Made by a program: the position numbers and the translations under genes
Shown here: one piece after another, positions 26,000 to 33,599 of the stretch
Layout of the letters: each line of letters starts with the position of its first letter
Numbering within the stretch: position 1 is the stretch's first letter
Notes under the pieces: model-generated
Databases searched by the model: none
The model's input: the letters and a program-made list of their open reading frames with translations, nothing else
What the model was told of the DNA's origin: nothing
Source of the DNA: an uncultured Bacteroidales bacterium
Lineage (GTDB): Bacteria > Bacteroidota > Bacteroidia > Bacteroidales > P3
Assembly: GCA_937906975.1 (NCBI GenBank)
Contig: CALCUN010000114.1
Location: 1 to 38,319 of the forward strand
Reading direction: 5' to 3'
DNA length: 38,319 bases

Positions 26000-26422
26000 A
26001 TGAAATTAAGAAGATTATTTTTAAGCGTTGCCGTTTTAGCATTAATGGCAGCTTGCGGAGGAAAAGCAACTGAAACTGCAACTGAAACTGCAGCAGAAGC
26101 AACTCCAGCAGTAGAAGCAGTAGAAGAAACTCCAGAAGCACCAGTTGCTGAAGAAGCAGCTCCTGCTCCAGCTGTAAAAGAAGAGAAAAAAGCTGACCCA
26201 TGCGAAGCAAAAGTAAAAGCTTTTGAAAAATTCGTTGACGAATTAGTAGTTGCACAAAAGAACAAAGCTAATGGTGCAAAAGAATTAAAAGCTTTCTCTG
26301 AAATGTTAAAACAAGCTCCTGAACAAGAAGCAGCAGTTAAAGAATGTGTTGAAAACGTTGATTTCAAAACAAGAGTTCAAAACGCTATAATGAAATGTAA
26401 ACAAATCAGATCTCAAAAATAA
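26000..26422 (+). CDS. Acidic, low-complexity lipoprotein
   Basis: A 140-residue predicted lipoprotein. The signal peptide ends in a lipobox (LMAAC, Cys19), followed by GGK and a low-complexity Thr/Glu/Ala/Pro-rich linker (about residues 22-68, repeated ETATETA and EAVEETPEAPVAEE). A small helical C-terminal domain (about 69-140) has two Cys (DPCEAK and KECVEN) plus MKCKQIRSQK. The linker could span from the membrane to a partner. Function unknown; no enzyme motif. Its own strong promoter and terminator make it a single-gene unit. The antisense ORFs across it are composition artefacts of the A/E-rich linker. Confidence 0.8.
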   Translation: MKLRRLFLSVAVLALMAACGGKATETATETAAEATPAVEAVEETPEAPVAEEAAPAPAVKEEKKADPCEAKVKAFEKFVDELVVAQKNKANGAKELKAFSEMLKQAPEQEAAVKECVENVDFKTRVQNAIMKCKQIRSQK

Positions 26423-26442
26423 TTTTTAGATTTTGATTTTTT

Positions 26443-26477
26443 AAAAAAAGTTCGGTTACATTCCGAACTTTTTTTTT
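26443..26477 (+). terminator. Terminator after the lipoprotein gene
   Basis: A 13-bp stem AAAAAAAGTTCGG (26443-26455) with the complementary arm at 26463-26475, a 7-base loop and a T tract to 26477. It overlaps the first codon of the longest reading of the next gene, supporting the later start at 26494. Confidence 0.87.
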
Positions 26478-26493
26478 GATAATATTTAAAGTT

Positions 26494-27657
26494 ATGAAAA
26501 AAATAATATTTCTATTTACGATAATAGCAAGCCTTTCTATCTTTGCACAAACAGGACATCAAACAATGCTTTGGCAAGACATAGAAAGAGAATACAAAAT
26601 ATTAACACCTGCAAACTATAATGCAGAAGAAAGTTATCCGCTCTATGTATTCCTACACGGATTAGGCGACAACATAGACAATAACAACGAAATCTATCAA
26701 AGAATTGCAGATGAATTTGAATGGATAGTAGTTTTACCACAAGCCTTAGAAGCCTCAGTAGATTTAATGGGCAACGTCATAGACTTAGGCTTGATGTGGA
26801 ATAGTGGACTATCAGTAACCCTTGGGCCATTGAGCATATCACCAAACAGCAATGTTGATGATGCAGGATTTATCCTTGCATTAGTAGATAGCGTTTTTGC
26901 AAATTACAACATAGAATCCGATAACGTATTTTTAAGTGGCTTTTCTATGGGAGGATTTATGACACATAGCATGGCGATAGAACACGGAGATAGATTCAAA
27001 GCATTTGTTCCTGTTAGTGGAATGTTACCAAAATCATTAGAGAACACAACTCCAACACAAAGAGTAAAGATAATGTACATACATGGTACAGCAGACAATG
27101 TGGTATCCTATGATGGCACAACCTCTGTTATAGCCTCAATGCCAAATCTTTTAGTTGGCTTAAGTGCAGAAGAAACAGTAAACTATTGGGTTAATAACAA
27201 CGGAGCAAATACCACACCAATCATAGATTCAATAGAAGACAGCAAAGACGATGGATTAAGATTCATTCGTTATTCCTACTTAGGAGAAGAAGTAAACCAA
27301 GAAGTAAGATTTCTAAAAATAGAAGGCGGGGAGCATATACCGTATGTAGATGCAAATGTCTATGACTTAGATTTCTTAGCAGAGACATACGAATTTATAA
27401 CCAACAATCGCACAGCAGTAGGCTTAGACGAAATAGAAGAAACCAAAATACGCCTATTTCCAAATCCAGCCTCAAACCAAATACAACTTATTGTAGATAA
27501 AAATATGACAATAAGCATAGTTGATATGACAGGCTACACACTTACAGTCAAAGAAATCAAAAAAGGTGCGAATATCATAGACATTTCACACCTTAAATCT
27601 GGTTGTTATATACTAAAAAATAACTTCGGACAACAAAGAAAACTTGTAAAACAATAA
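26494..27657 (+). CDS. Secreted alpha/beta-hydrolase esterase with T9SS sorting domain
   Basis: A 387-residue exported esterase of the feruloyl/acetyl-xylan esterase or PHB-depolymerase type. Signal peptide about residues 1-19 (cleavage after FAQ). The hydrolase fold shows YPLYVFLHGLGDN (oxyanion His-Gly), the nucleophile elbow GFSMGG with Ser151, a later Asp candidate in YIHGTADNVV, and the catalytic His281 in GGEHIPY. The C-terminal T9SS domain (about 318-387) has FPNPASNQ and ends RKLVKQ. I chose the ATG at 26494, not 26476, because the earlier codon lies in the terminator of the preceding gene. Substrate unknown; plant cell-wall esters are plausible. The end is 11 bases from convergent elbB with no hairpin. 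Confidence 0.85.
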   Translation: MKKIIFLFTIIASLSIFAQTGHQTMLWQDIEREYKILTPANYNAEESYPLYVFLHGLGDNIDNNNEIYQRIADEFEWIVVLPQALEASVDLMGNVIDLGLMWNSGLSVTLGPLSISPNSNVDDAGFILALVDSVFANYNIESDNVFLSGFSMGGFMTHSMAIEHGDRFKAFVPVSGMLPKSLENTTPTQRVKIMYIHGTADNVVSYDGTTSVIASMPNLLVGLSAEETVNYWVNNNGANTTPIIDSIEDSKDDGLRFIRYSYLGEEVNQEVRFLKIEGGEHIPYVDANVYDLDFLAETYEFITNNRTAVGLDEIEETKIRLFPNPASNQIQLIVDKNMTISIVDMTGYTLTVKEIKKGANIIDISHLKSGCYILKNNFGQQRKLVKQ

Positions 27658-27668
27658 GCTTAAAAAAA

Positions 27669-28319
27669 TTAAAGCATTAAACTGAGGGCTTGGATTAAAT
27701 TATCTGAGCCCTCAAATATTTGACTAATTCTTGTAGCCACCATATAAGCAGGCGCAGTTAAAAGTTTATTTTTCTCATCTATAGCCACCTCAGTTGCAGA
27801 GCAAACCTTGTGATTGCAACCCAAAGCAACAGCGTCCTTTGCAGCCTGACAATCACCGCCAAGAGTTATAGTAGGATTTTTATCCCCCAACACCTTAGCC
27901 AAAATCATAGGAGCAATACACAAAGCACCGATAGGCTTTTGAGCAGAGAAAGTATCCAAAATCGCTTTTGTAATCTCGCCATTTACCTCCATAGCCTGAC
28001 CACAAAAAGCATAAGAGCTCCAATTTTGAGCCGCACCCATACCACCAGGAAGCACCAAAGCATCAAAATTCTCTGTGCAATACTCACTCAAAGGCTTAAT
28101 ATTACCTCTACAAAGTCTTGAAGCCTCCAACATCAAATCACGCTTTTCGCCAGTAGCTTCCCCTTTTATATGATTAAACACATTAAACTCACCATTAGGA
28201 GCAAAACATTGATACTCCATGCCACGTTTATCAATAGCCAAAAGCACAGACAAAGTCTCATGCGTTTCACTTCCATCTCTATTTCCGCAACCCGCTAAAA
28301 TAACTGCAATCTTTTTCAT
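27669..28319 (-). CDS. elbB: ElbB-like DJ-1/PfpI-family glyoxalase
   Basis: A 216-residue enzyme of the class I glutamine amidotransferase/DJ-1 superfamily, ElbB branch (isoprenoid biosynthesis glyoxalase). The N-terminus KKIAVILAGCGNRDGSETHE and middle LVLPGGMGAAQNW match ElbB. The nucleophile elbow Cys is Cys134 in GALCIAPMIL, and Glu18 in DGSETHE sits where the family acid is found. E. coli ElbB has glyoxalase-type activity; the physiological substrate is unsure. It lies 3 bases after rfaE2 in the same direction, so it is co-transcribed with it. Its 3' end faces the esterase gene. Confidence 0.92.
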   Translation of the reverse strand: MKKIAVILAGCGNRDGSETHETLSVLLAIDKRGMEYQCFAPNGEFNVFNHIKGEATGEKRDLMLEASRLCRGNIKPLSEYCTENFDALVLPGGMGAAQNWSSYAFCGQAMEVNGEITKAILDTFSAQKPIGALCIAPMILAKVLGDKNPTITLGGDCQAAKDAVALGCNHKVCSATEVAIDEKNKLLTAPAYMVATRISQIFEGSDNLIQALSLML

Positions 28320-28322
28320 AAT

Positions 28323-28817
28323 TTATCTTGAATTTAAAATACGTTGTTCAATAGAAGTAGTAGAGTACCCTTCAATAAATTCTATTGTTTTCACACTTCC
28401 ACCACGAGAAGTAACAATATCATAACCCACAATGTTCTCAATCCTATAATCAGCCCCCTTAACAAGAATATCAGGCTGAATTTTCTTTATCAATTCGTAA
28501 GGAGTGTCTTCATTAAACAAAACAACAGCATCAACACAATGCAAAGCAGCCAAAATATGCAAACGAGATTTTTCATCTTGCAAAGGACGATGCTCACCCT
28601 TTAAACGTTTCACAGACGAATCGGTGTTTACGCCAATAATTAACCTATCACCCAAATCCTTAGCCTTAGCAAGATAATCAACATGACCAAGATGCAACAA
28701 ATCAAAACAACCATTAGTAAAAACAATCTTTTGATTATTCTCTCTCCATTTAAGAATTAAATTTTCCAAATCTTGGCTTTTTATAATCTTATTCTCTATA
28801 AAATCTATTTGTGTCAT
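28323..28817 (-). CDS. rfaE2: D-glycero-beta-D-manno-heptose 1-phosphate adenylyltransferase
   Basis: Activates heptose 1-phosphate to ADP-heptose for the lipopolysaccharide core or S-layer glycans. It is 164 residues long, a stand-alone nucleotidyltransferase domain corresponding to the C-terminal half of E. coli HldE. Motifs: FTNGCFDLLHLGHVDYL with HLGH at 42-45, VNTDSSVKRLKGEHRPL, and DILVKGADY. The kinase half (HldE N-terminal) is not in this window. It is separated by 19 bases from the methyltransferase and by 3 from elbB, so it probably shares a transcript with the upstream restriction-modification genes. Confidence 0.93.
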   Translation of the reverse strand: MTQIDFIENKIIKSQDLENLILKWRENNQKIVFTNGCFDLLHLGHVDYLAKAKDLGDRLIIGVNTDSSVKRLKGEHRPLQDEKSRLHILAALHCVDAVVLFNEDTPYELIKKIQPDILVKGADYRIENIVGYDIVTSRGGSVKTIEFIEGYSTTSIEQRILNSR

Positions 28818-28836
28818 AAATTTATACTTTACTTCT

Positions 28837-29901
28837 TTAGCGAGCGATAATTAAAACTTCATTACATTCTTTTTTGCTTAATGCATATTTTATCTGCTGA
28901 CTATGATGTATTTCTATATCTTTATTTAATCCTTTTAAAATATCAACTAGTTCATTTATTGTTGGAGTTCCATTAGAGCGATAGGATATAGCCATTATAG
29001 AATCCTTAAATTGAGTAAACAATTGCTTAAAAGCATCATATATAGTAGAGGAATTTGTCCAAACATTTGCTTGTTTTCTTAGTCTTAAATGTTTACTAGA
29101 ATAATCTATGTTTTTGTTCCAATTTTCGTAATCAACAAGTCCACTTAGAAAGTGATAAAAATCATAATAATCAATACCGATTCCGCTTTCGTTTATGTAA
29201 GGTGTATCAATGTAAACAAAATCATAATTTCTATTAATATCAAAAACATTTTTATTGATAGAGTAACAATTTTGTTCGTTATCAAAAATAGCATTATTAG
29301 CTTCCTTTACAAATTTTCTAAAATGCGTCTCAAAAGGAGTATCCCACGTTTTTTTATTTCCAAATGAACGTTCTACATCTTGTAAACGCACATATAGATT
29401 TTTACGATGAAAGAGATTGTATGGACGTTTTATTATACAAGACTGAAACAATGCGAAATATGCTATTGCTTGTTTGTAATAATTTTCCATATTACGAATA
29501 TTGGTTGATACAATATCAAGCCATTGATTTTCTTCATCGGTAAAGTAAATGTCTTTAAACGTTTTTTCTATAAAATTAGGGTAAGATACATTTCTATGCT
29601 TGGATAAAAGAGACTCTATCTCAACATCGCTCAATGTTGTACTAGAATTTTCGATTAAAGCCTTACCAATAATATGATTAAATGATAAAATGTCGTTATA
29701 AGTAACCTCTTTACCTTCTTCTTTTAAACGAAATGAAACGCTACCTGTGCCTCCAAAAGCGTCTAATGCAGAATTAAAAGGTATGTCTTTTATACAATTC
29801 CATATCCAATCAACAAATTTTTGTTTGCTTCCTTGGTATCTTGTACTAGGAAACTTGTTTGAACAAGAAATGTTTTCAGAAAAAAGAGATAACTGAGACA
29901 T
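28837..29901 (-). CDS. D12-class adenine-specific DNA methyltransferase of the restriction-modification pair
   Basis: A 354-residue N6-adenine DNA methyltransferase (alpha, D12 class). The AdoMet-binding motif I is FGGTGS at 49-54. The catalytic motif IV is DTPY at 232-235 (DPPY in most relatives) in YIDTPYINESG. The RYQGSKQKFVDWI entry is typical of Dam-like enzymes that start with a Gly-Ser-Lys AdoMet-binding motif. It lies 1 base downstream of an EcoRV-like endonuclease, so it should protect host DNA at the same site, predicted GATATC. That target is inferred from the partner, not from this sequence; it is not an obvious close relative of M.EcoRV by eye. Antisense ORFs are shadows. Confidence 0.87.
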   Translation of the reverse strand: MSQLSLFSENISCSNKFPSTRYQGSKQKFVDWIWNCIKDIPFNSALDAFGGTGSVSFRLKEEGKEVTYNDILSFNHIIGKALIENSSTTLSDVEIESLLSKHRNVSYPNFIEKTFKDIYFTDEENQWLDIVSTNIRNMENYYKQAIAYFALFQSCIIKRPYNLFHRKNLYVRLQDVERSFGNKKTWDTPFETHFRKFVKEANNAIFDNEQNCYSINKNVFDINRNYDFVYIDTPYINESGIGIDYYDFYHFLSGLVDYENWNKNIDYSSKHLRLRKQANVWTNSSTIYDAFKQLFTQFKDSIMAISYRSNGTPTINELVDILKGLNKDIEIHHSQQIKYALSKKECNEVLIIAR

Positions 29902-29902
29902 T

Positions 29903-30679
29903 TTATTTAAGATTTTTAAATTCTTTATATTCAGTTATGTTTTTATAGGGTTGTTTAGGTAATTCAGCCTTATTTGCCATATCTTTAGTAAAATAAAACT
30001 GCCAATAATCATTGAAAACACTTTCACCTAGTTTATTAAATGTGCCATTACCATTTATTAAATCGTCAATTCTCCTTACTGAACCTATGTTTTTTGTATT
30101 TCCACTGCCAGGTCTATCAATTGCAATTCTCCATTTTTCTTGCACAAAAAACTTGAAATTTTTTACAACAGAAACAATATTATTTAAATATTCAAGAGAA
30201 TATGTTCTATTTTCGTCTATTTTCTTTACAGCATCATATATTACCCCTAAAACTATATGAGCTTTGTATTTATTATATGGATGTGAAATGTTTTTTGTAC
30301 TTTCTCTATCTCTAAAATAGCCAGTAAATGCACCTAAAGTCATACCATTGATATGGTTTTTGTCTTTACGATAACTGCTTTTAAAATCTACAGCAAATAA
30401 ATTACCTTCAGAATCTTTGAAAGTGATATCGGGATAGAAGTTTTGTTCTTTTGTTAATTCTATTTCTAAGTTATTATTTTTTGCAAACTCTAAAATTTTT
30501 GGAAAAATATACAATTCAATAATTTTAGAAATAACTTTTGTGTCAGAAGATATTGTGTAGATATTTTTATTTGTGTCAATAAATCCTTTAACCACCCAAT
30601 TTCCATCATTAGTGCTGATTGTATTTTCAAAATCACTTACAGCGTTTCGAAGTAATTTTATAAAAGTGTCTTTATTCAT
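29903..30679 (-). CDS. EcoRV-family type II restriction endonuclease
   Basis: A 258-residue PD-(D/E)xK nuclease that closely resembles EcoRV. The active site is D84 in FYPDIT, D98 and K100 in VDFK, equivalent to EcoRV D74, D90 and K92, and E55 in KIIELY matches EcoRV E45. The recognition elements are present too: Q79 N80 before YPD (EcoRV Q-loop) and GSGNTKNIGS at 191-200 (EcoRV R-loop GSGNTTNIGS). The expected target is therefore GATATC, cut blunt at the centre. I chose the ATG at 30677-30679: the ORF could extend to a TTG at 30706, but that TTG lies in the -7 box. The gene precedes the methyltransferase by 1 base and is AT-rich. It sits between a panD/flippase pair and rfaE2-elbB, which suggests insertion. 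Confidence 0.88.
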   Translation of the reverse strand: MNKDTFIKLLRNAVSDFENTISTNDGNWVVKGFIDTNKNIYTISSDTKVISKIIELYIFPKILEFAKNNNLEIELTKEQNFYPDITFKDSEGNLFAVDFKSSYRKDKNHINGMTLGAFTGYFRDRESTKNISHPYNKYKAHIVLGVIYDAVKKIDENRTYSLEYLNNIVSVVKNFKFFVQEKWRIAIDRPGSGNTKNIGSVRRIDDLINGNGTFNKLGESVFNDYWQFYFTKDMANKAELPKQPYKNITEYKEFKNLK

Positions 30680-30703
30680 ACAATTATTTTCTAATGTCTT
30701 TTG

Positions 30704-30711
30704 CAAAAATA
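30704..30711 (-). promoter_or_regulatory. -7 box of the restriction-modification operon
   Basis: Reads TATTTTTG on the minus strand. It ends 24 bases before the ATG at 30679 and lies in the 58-base gap after the flippase gene, so the pair has its own promoter. The -33 position has no good match. Confidence 0.5.
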
Positions 30712-30737
30712 ATAAAACTTTTTTGTAATACTTTGTA

Positions 30738-31730
30738 TTAATTGTTTTTTACACTCTTTTTTTTTGTAGAAAAATAAACAAATGCAATCAATCCAACAAC
30801 TATTGTTCCTACTTGTGAGCTTAACCAATTGAGCCAACCAACCACATAGCCAATAGCTCTGCTGATTTCATAGTTTGACAAAACCTCAGCAAAGATAGCA
30901 GGTTGCAAGCCTATGCCTCCCGGAGTTATCATAGGGCCAAAAGCACCCAAAACAGTAGTAACCAAGGCTTGAAGCGGATTTAGGATTTGCGACTCTTTAA
31001 GACATTGGAAGCAAACAAAAGTTCCTGCAATCCACAAAGCCCAAATCAATAAGGAATAAAAAATAAAAAGTAAGGGATTTTTAAGTTTAAAAATACTTTT
31101 AATACCCTCTAAAAAACCATTTGCTAAATCCTTTATCTTAATGTAGGTTTTATTGTGTTGAATCTTGCCTTTGAAAGCAAAAAACAAAGCCACAATAACA
31201 ACAAGCGTTACAAATCCTACTAAAAAGAGTTGGAAAAGATTATTAAAATCAAGGTTTAGATTTTTTTCAACATAGTCCAAAAGCAAATCTCTTTCTATAA
31301 TAAGAGTAGAAAGTAGGAGTAGAGCAAAGATAATCATATCAATAATTCTCTCTGTTACTATTGTACCAAGAGATTTTTCGATAGGGATATTATCACTCTT
31401 TTTTAACATAGTGCCCCTGCCGACCTCGCCCAATCGAGGCACAGCCAAATTTGTGAGATAACCGCTCATAACAGCCAAAAAACTGTTCTTACGCGACACC
31501 TTGCAAGCAAACGTTTCGCTCATCAGTCTCCAACGCAAAGCCCTCACGTAATGAGAAAACAAACTTACAATCACAGCAAAGGCAAACCAAAAATAATTAG
31601 TTTGTTTTAAAGATTGCCAAATTTGAATCCTTTCTTCACTTCCAAGCTTTGCCCAAAACCACCAAATAAAGGCAAACCCCAATGCAGTAAAGAAAAGAGT
31701 TTGAATTATATTTCTTGCTTTTGATTTCAA
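30738..31730 (-). CDS. UPF0104/LPG-synthase-TM family flippase-like membrane protein
   Basis: A 330-residue integral membrane protein of the lysylphosphatidylglycerol synthase TM (UPF0104, AglD-like) family, with eight or so hydrophobic segments. Family features are the RALRWRLMSE motif near residue 65, the AVPRLGEVGRGTMLKKSDNIP stretch with conserved Arg and Gly, and GPMITPGGIGLQPA near the C-terminus, with a short basic tail. The catalytic LPG-synthase soluble domain is absent, so a lipid or polyprenol transport role is more likely. It begins at TTG (31728-31730), 3 bases after the panD stop; the next in-frame ATG is too far in to keep the first helix. It is co-transcribed with panD. Confidence 0.82.
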   Translation of the reverse strand: MKSKARNIIQTLFFTALGFAFIWWFWAKLGSEERIQIWQSLKQTNYFWFAFAVIVSLFSHYVRALRWRLMSETFACKVSRKNSFLAVMSGYLTNLAVPRLGEVGRGTMLKKSDNIPIEKSLGTIVTERIIDMIIFALLLLSTLIIERDLLLDYVEKNLNLDFNNLFQLFLVGFVTLVVIVALFFAFKGKIQHNKTYIKIKDLANGFLEGIKSIFKLKNPLLFIFYSLLIWALWIAGTFVCFQCLKESQILNPLQALVTTVLGAFGPMITPGGIGLQPAIFAEVLSNYEISRAIGYVVGWLNWLSSQVGTIVVGLIAFVYFSTKKKSVKNN

Positions 31731-31733
31731 GAG

Positions 31734-32078
31734 TTAAACAACTTTATTGTCTTTTGGGAAAATTACGGTAGGCTTCCAGCTTTTTGCTTCTTCAAAATCC
31801 ATAGTTGCGTACGATACAACGATGACTAAATCGCCTTTTTGTACCAAACGTGCTGCCGCTCCGTTAAGACAAAGCGTGCCAGAGCCTCTTTCTCCTTTTA
31901 TAACGTAGGTTTCAAACCTTTCTCCATTATTTATATTGTATATATGAACTCTTTCGTTTTCTATTATGTTAGCAGCCTCCATCAAGTCTTCATCAATAGT
32001 GATTGAACCAATGTAATTTAAGTCTGCTTGTGTAACAACAGCTCTGTGTATTTTTGATTTTACAACTTCTATTTGCAT
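31734..32078 (-). CDS. panD: Aspartate 1-decarboxylase
   Basis: Makes beta-alanine from aspartate for pantothenate synthesis. It is a pyruvoyl enzyme cleaved in its own chain between Gly24 and Ser25 (NYIGSITID), which turns Ser25 into the pyruvoyl group. It is 114 residues with the chosen start and has the conserved Lys9, His11, Arg12, Tyr22 and Arg54 region ([19 protein letters not shown]). I use the ATG at 32076-32078, giving the normal [14 protein letters not shown]-terminus; the nine-codon extension lacks support. The -7 box is at 32103-32110. It is co-transcribed with the flippase-like gene. panC lies elsewhere (14642). Confidence 0.95.
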   Translation of the reverse strand: MQIEVVKSKIHRAVVTQADLNYIGSITIDEDLMEAANIIENERVHIYNINNGERFETYVIKGERGSGTLCLNGAAARLVQKGDLVIVVSYATMDFEEAKSWKPTVIFPKDNKVV

Positions 32079-32102
32079 TATAATTAGTATTTTTTCAGCC
32101 TG

Positions 32103-32110
32103 CAAAGTTA
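32103..32110 (-). promoter_or_regulatory. -7 box of panD
   Basis: Reads TAACTTTG on the minus strand, 24 bases upstream of the panD start. Confidence 0.5.
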
Positions 32111-32158
32111 TGAATTTATATTGAAAAATTTTCTCTTAGCTTTAGAAAATTTTTCCTT

Positions 32159-32190
32159 TGCAAAAAAAAATTTTTCCTAAGAAAAAATTT
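32159..32190 (-). terminator. Terminator of the aroE/TPR operon
   Basis: On the minus strand an 8-bp stem (32190-32183 with 32175-32168) with a CCTAAGA-type loop is followed by a nine-base T tract, starting 21 bases after the stop of the M50-like gene. A second 11-bp AT-rich hairpin lies at 32124-32154. Confidence 0.55.
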
Positions 32191-32211
32191 ACGTTTTCTT
32201 TGAAAAATTTT

Positions 32212-32871
32212 TTAAAGGAAATTGATAACAAAAAATTGATAAACTACCCAAAGGTTTATTGCATTGAAAACTATTGCCCAAACAAAGGGTGGGATTTTTG
32301 TAATCTTGGCAAGTAGGGTGCAATCGCCACTTTTTTTTCTTTTAAATAAGGATAGGTAAAGTATTATAAAACAAGAATGTGTGTTTTCTATCAATATGAT
32401 TGTGGCATAGATGAAAAGTATTAGATTCTTAATGGAAATAGGGGTTGGTAGCAAGATGACTAAAAGGTTTATGCAGGCAAAACAAATTGTCCATACAAGT
32501 GCGTAGGTTTTTTTTATGTAAAGCAGGAGTATGAGAAAGGAATATATGCTTATGACTGTGATTGCTAATTGGGAAAGGTCTTTTGAAATGCAAAAAATAA
32601 AGAAAAGAGAAATCAAAGCACAACCTATGTAGCCTGCAAGTGAGCTTAAAATGGTACGAAATTTACTTTTGCTTACGCTTATGCAACTTCCCTCTGCTTT
32701 TAGGTCAAATTCTATTTCTTTTACTTTGTTTCCAAGTATTAAAGACACAATGGCGTGAAAACTCTCGTGGAAAAATGTGTTTAAAGTCTTAAACCAAATT
32801 CCTATGTTTTTGGTGTAGAGTAGTATTATGCAAACTGATATGGTTATTATTTTGACTGCCATATTTCCCAC
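32212..32871 (-). CDS. M50-like membrane metalloprotease (HExxH)
   Basis: A 219-residue membrane protein with the zinc-protease motif HESFH at residues 35-39 at the end of a hydrophobic helix (M50B-type), followed by FDLKAEGSCISVSKS and then about four hydrophobic segments. The layout is that of short Bacteroidetes M50-like proteins. The second zinc-ligand motif (usually NxxPxxxxDG) is not obvious, so peptidase activity is uncertain. Start: ATG at 32871, overlapping the end of aroE by 25 bases, or the ATG at 32862 (16 bases). The position of HExxH suits either. It is the last gene of a minus-strand operon from about 37419. Confidence 0.68.
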   Translation of the reverse strand: MGNMAVKIITISVCIILLYTKNIGIWFKTLNTFFHESFHAIVSLILGNKVKEIEFDLKAEGSCISVSKSKFRTILSSLAGYIGCALISLFFIFCISKDLSQLAITVISIYSFLILLLYIKKTYALVWTICFACINLLVILLPTPISIKNLILFIYATIILIENTHSCFIILYLSLFKRKKSGDCTLLAKITKIPPFVWAIVFNAINLWVVYQFFVINFL

Positions 32872-33599
32872 GCTTTTTCTGCTTGATAAAACAACATTTG
32901 ACTTCCGTCAATGGCTAAGACTCCTTTTTTTTCTGCCTTTTGCATAAGTAAGGTAGGGGAAGGGTTGTAGATTAAATCAAAGATTTGATGGGTAGGGTTT
33001 AGCTTTTCTAAATCTATATCGGGCATTTTGTCTTTCATCTGGTGCATTCCAACGGGTGAGGCATTGACAAAAAGAGTGTTGTCTGTAAATTCTTTGTTCA
33101 TTTGCTTGTATGAGATTTGTTCTTGCTTTGGATTGCGAGATACTATCTTTGAGGGTATGTTGTGTTTTGTTAGAACAAAATCAATGGTCTTTGATACGCC
33201 ACCGCTCCCTAAGATATAGGCTTGTTTAATCTTTGAAATGTCAAGTTGATTTAAAAGGCTGTGTTCAAAACCAAAGGCATCGGTATTGTAGCCTTGTAGT
33301 TGTGTTTTATTATTGTTGCGAATGATTTTAACGCAATTAACATTTCCGCAAGCCTTTGCCGTAGGTGATAGGGTGTTTATGTGTTTTAGTATTTGTTCCT
33401 TATAAGGCATTGTAACGCAAAAGCCTTGTAGGGTGTTTTCTCTTTGAACCAAATCACAAATCTCTTCAATCTGTTTTAGTTCATAAAGATTGAATTTATA
33501 GTTTAAGCCCAATCCCGCAAATTTTTCATCAAAATGTTTTTTTGAATAGGAGTGGGAGAGTGGCAGACCTATGAGTCCGTAGGTGTTGTTTTTGATTAT
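32847..33599 (-). CDS. aroE: Shikimate dehydrogenase, probable ATA start
   Basis: Reduces 3-dehydroshikimate to shikimate with NADPH. Read from the ATA at 33597-33599 it has 250 residues and a full N-terminus: TYGLIGLPLSHSYSKKHF with the two shikimate-binding Ser of SHS. Further on are the catalytic Lys in VTMPYKE, the Asp in NTDAFGF and the nucleotide loop GSGGVS. The only standard start codon in frame is a TTG at 33512, which would drop the first 29 residues and the substrate Ser pair. ATA overlaps the upstream DedA stop (ATAA) in the way ATGA does elsewhere. ATC at 33594-33596 is the other option. It is co-transcribed with DedA and the M50 gene. Confidence 0.85.
   Translation of the reverse strand: MIKNNTYGLIGLPLSHSYSKKHFDEKFAGLGLNYKFNLYELKQIEEICDLVQRENTLQGFCVTMPYKEQILKHINTLSPTAKACGNVNCVKIIRNNNKTQLQGYNTDAFGFEHSLLNQLDISKIKQAYILGSGGVSKTIDFVLTKHNIPSKIVSRNPKQEQISYKQMNKEFTDNTLFVNASPVGMHQMKDKMPDIDLEKLNPTHQIFDLIYNPSPTLLMQKAEKKGVLAIDGSQMLFYQAEKAWEIWQSK

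Noticed and set aside
25984..26367. Minus-strand ORFs rich in Ala/Ser and Leu/Gln
   Set aside because: Antisense readings of the low-complexity Glu/Ala linker of the lipoprotein; composition artefacts.
30680..30706. TTG start of the EcoRV-like ORF
   Set aside because: The TTG is part of the TATTTTTG -7 box; the ATG at 30679 gives an EcoRV-like N-terminus.
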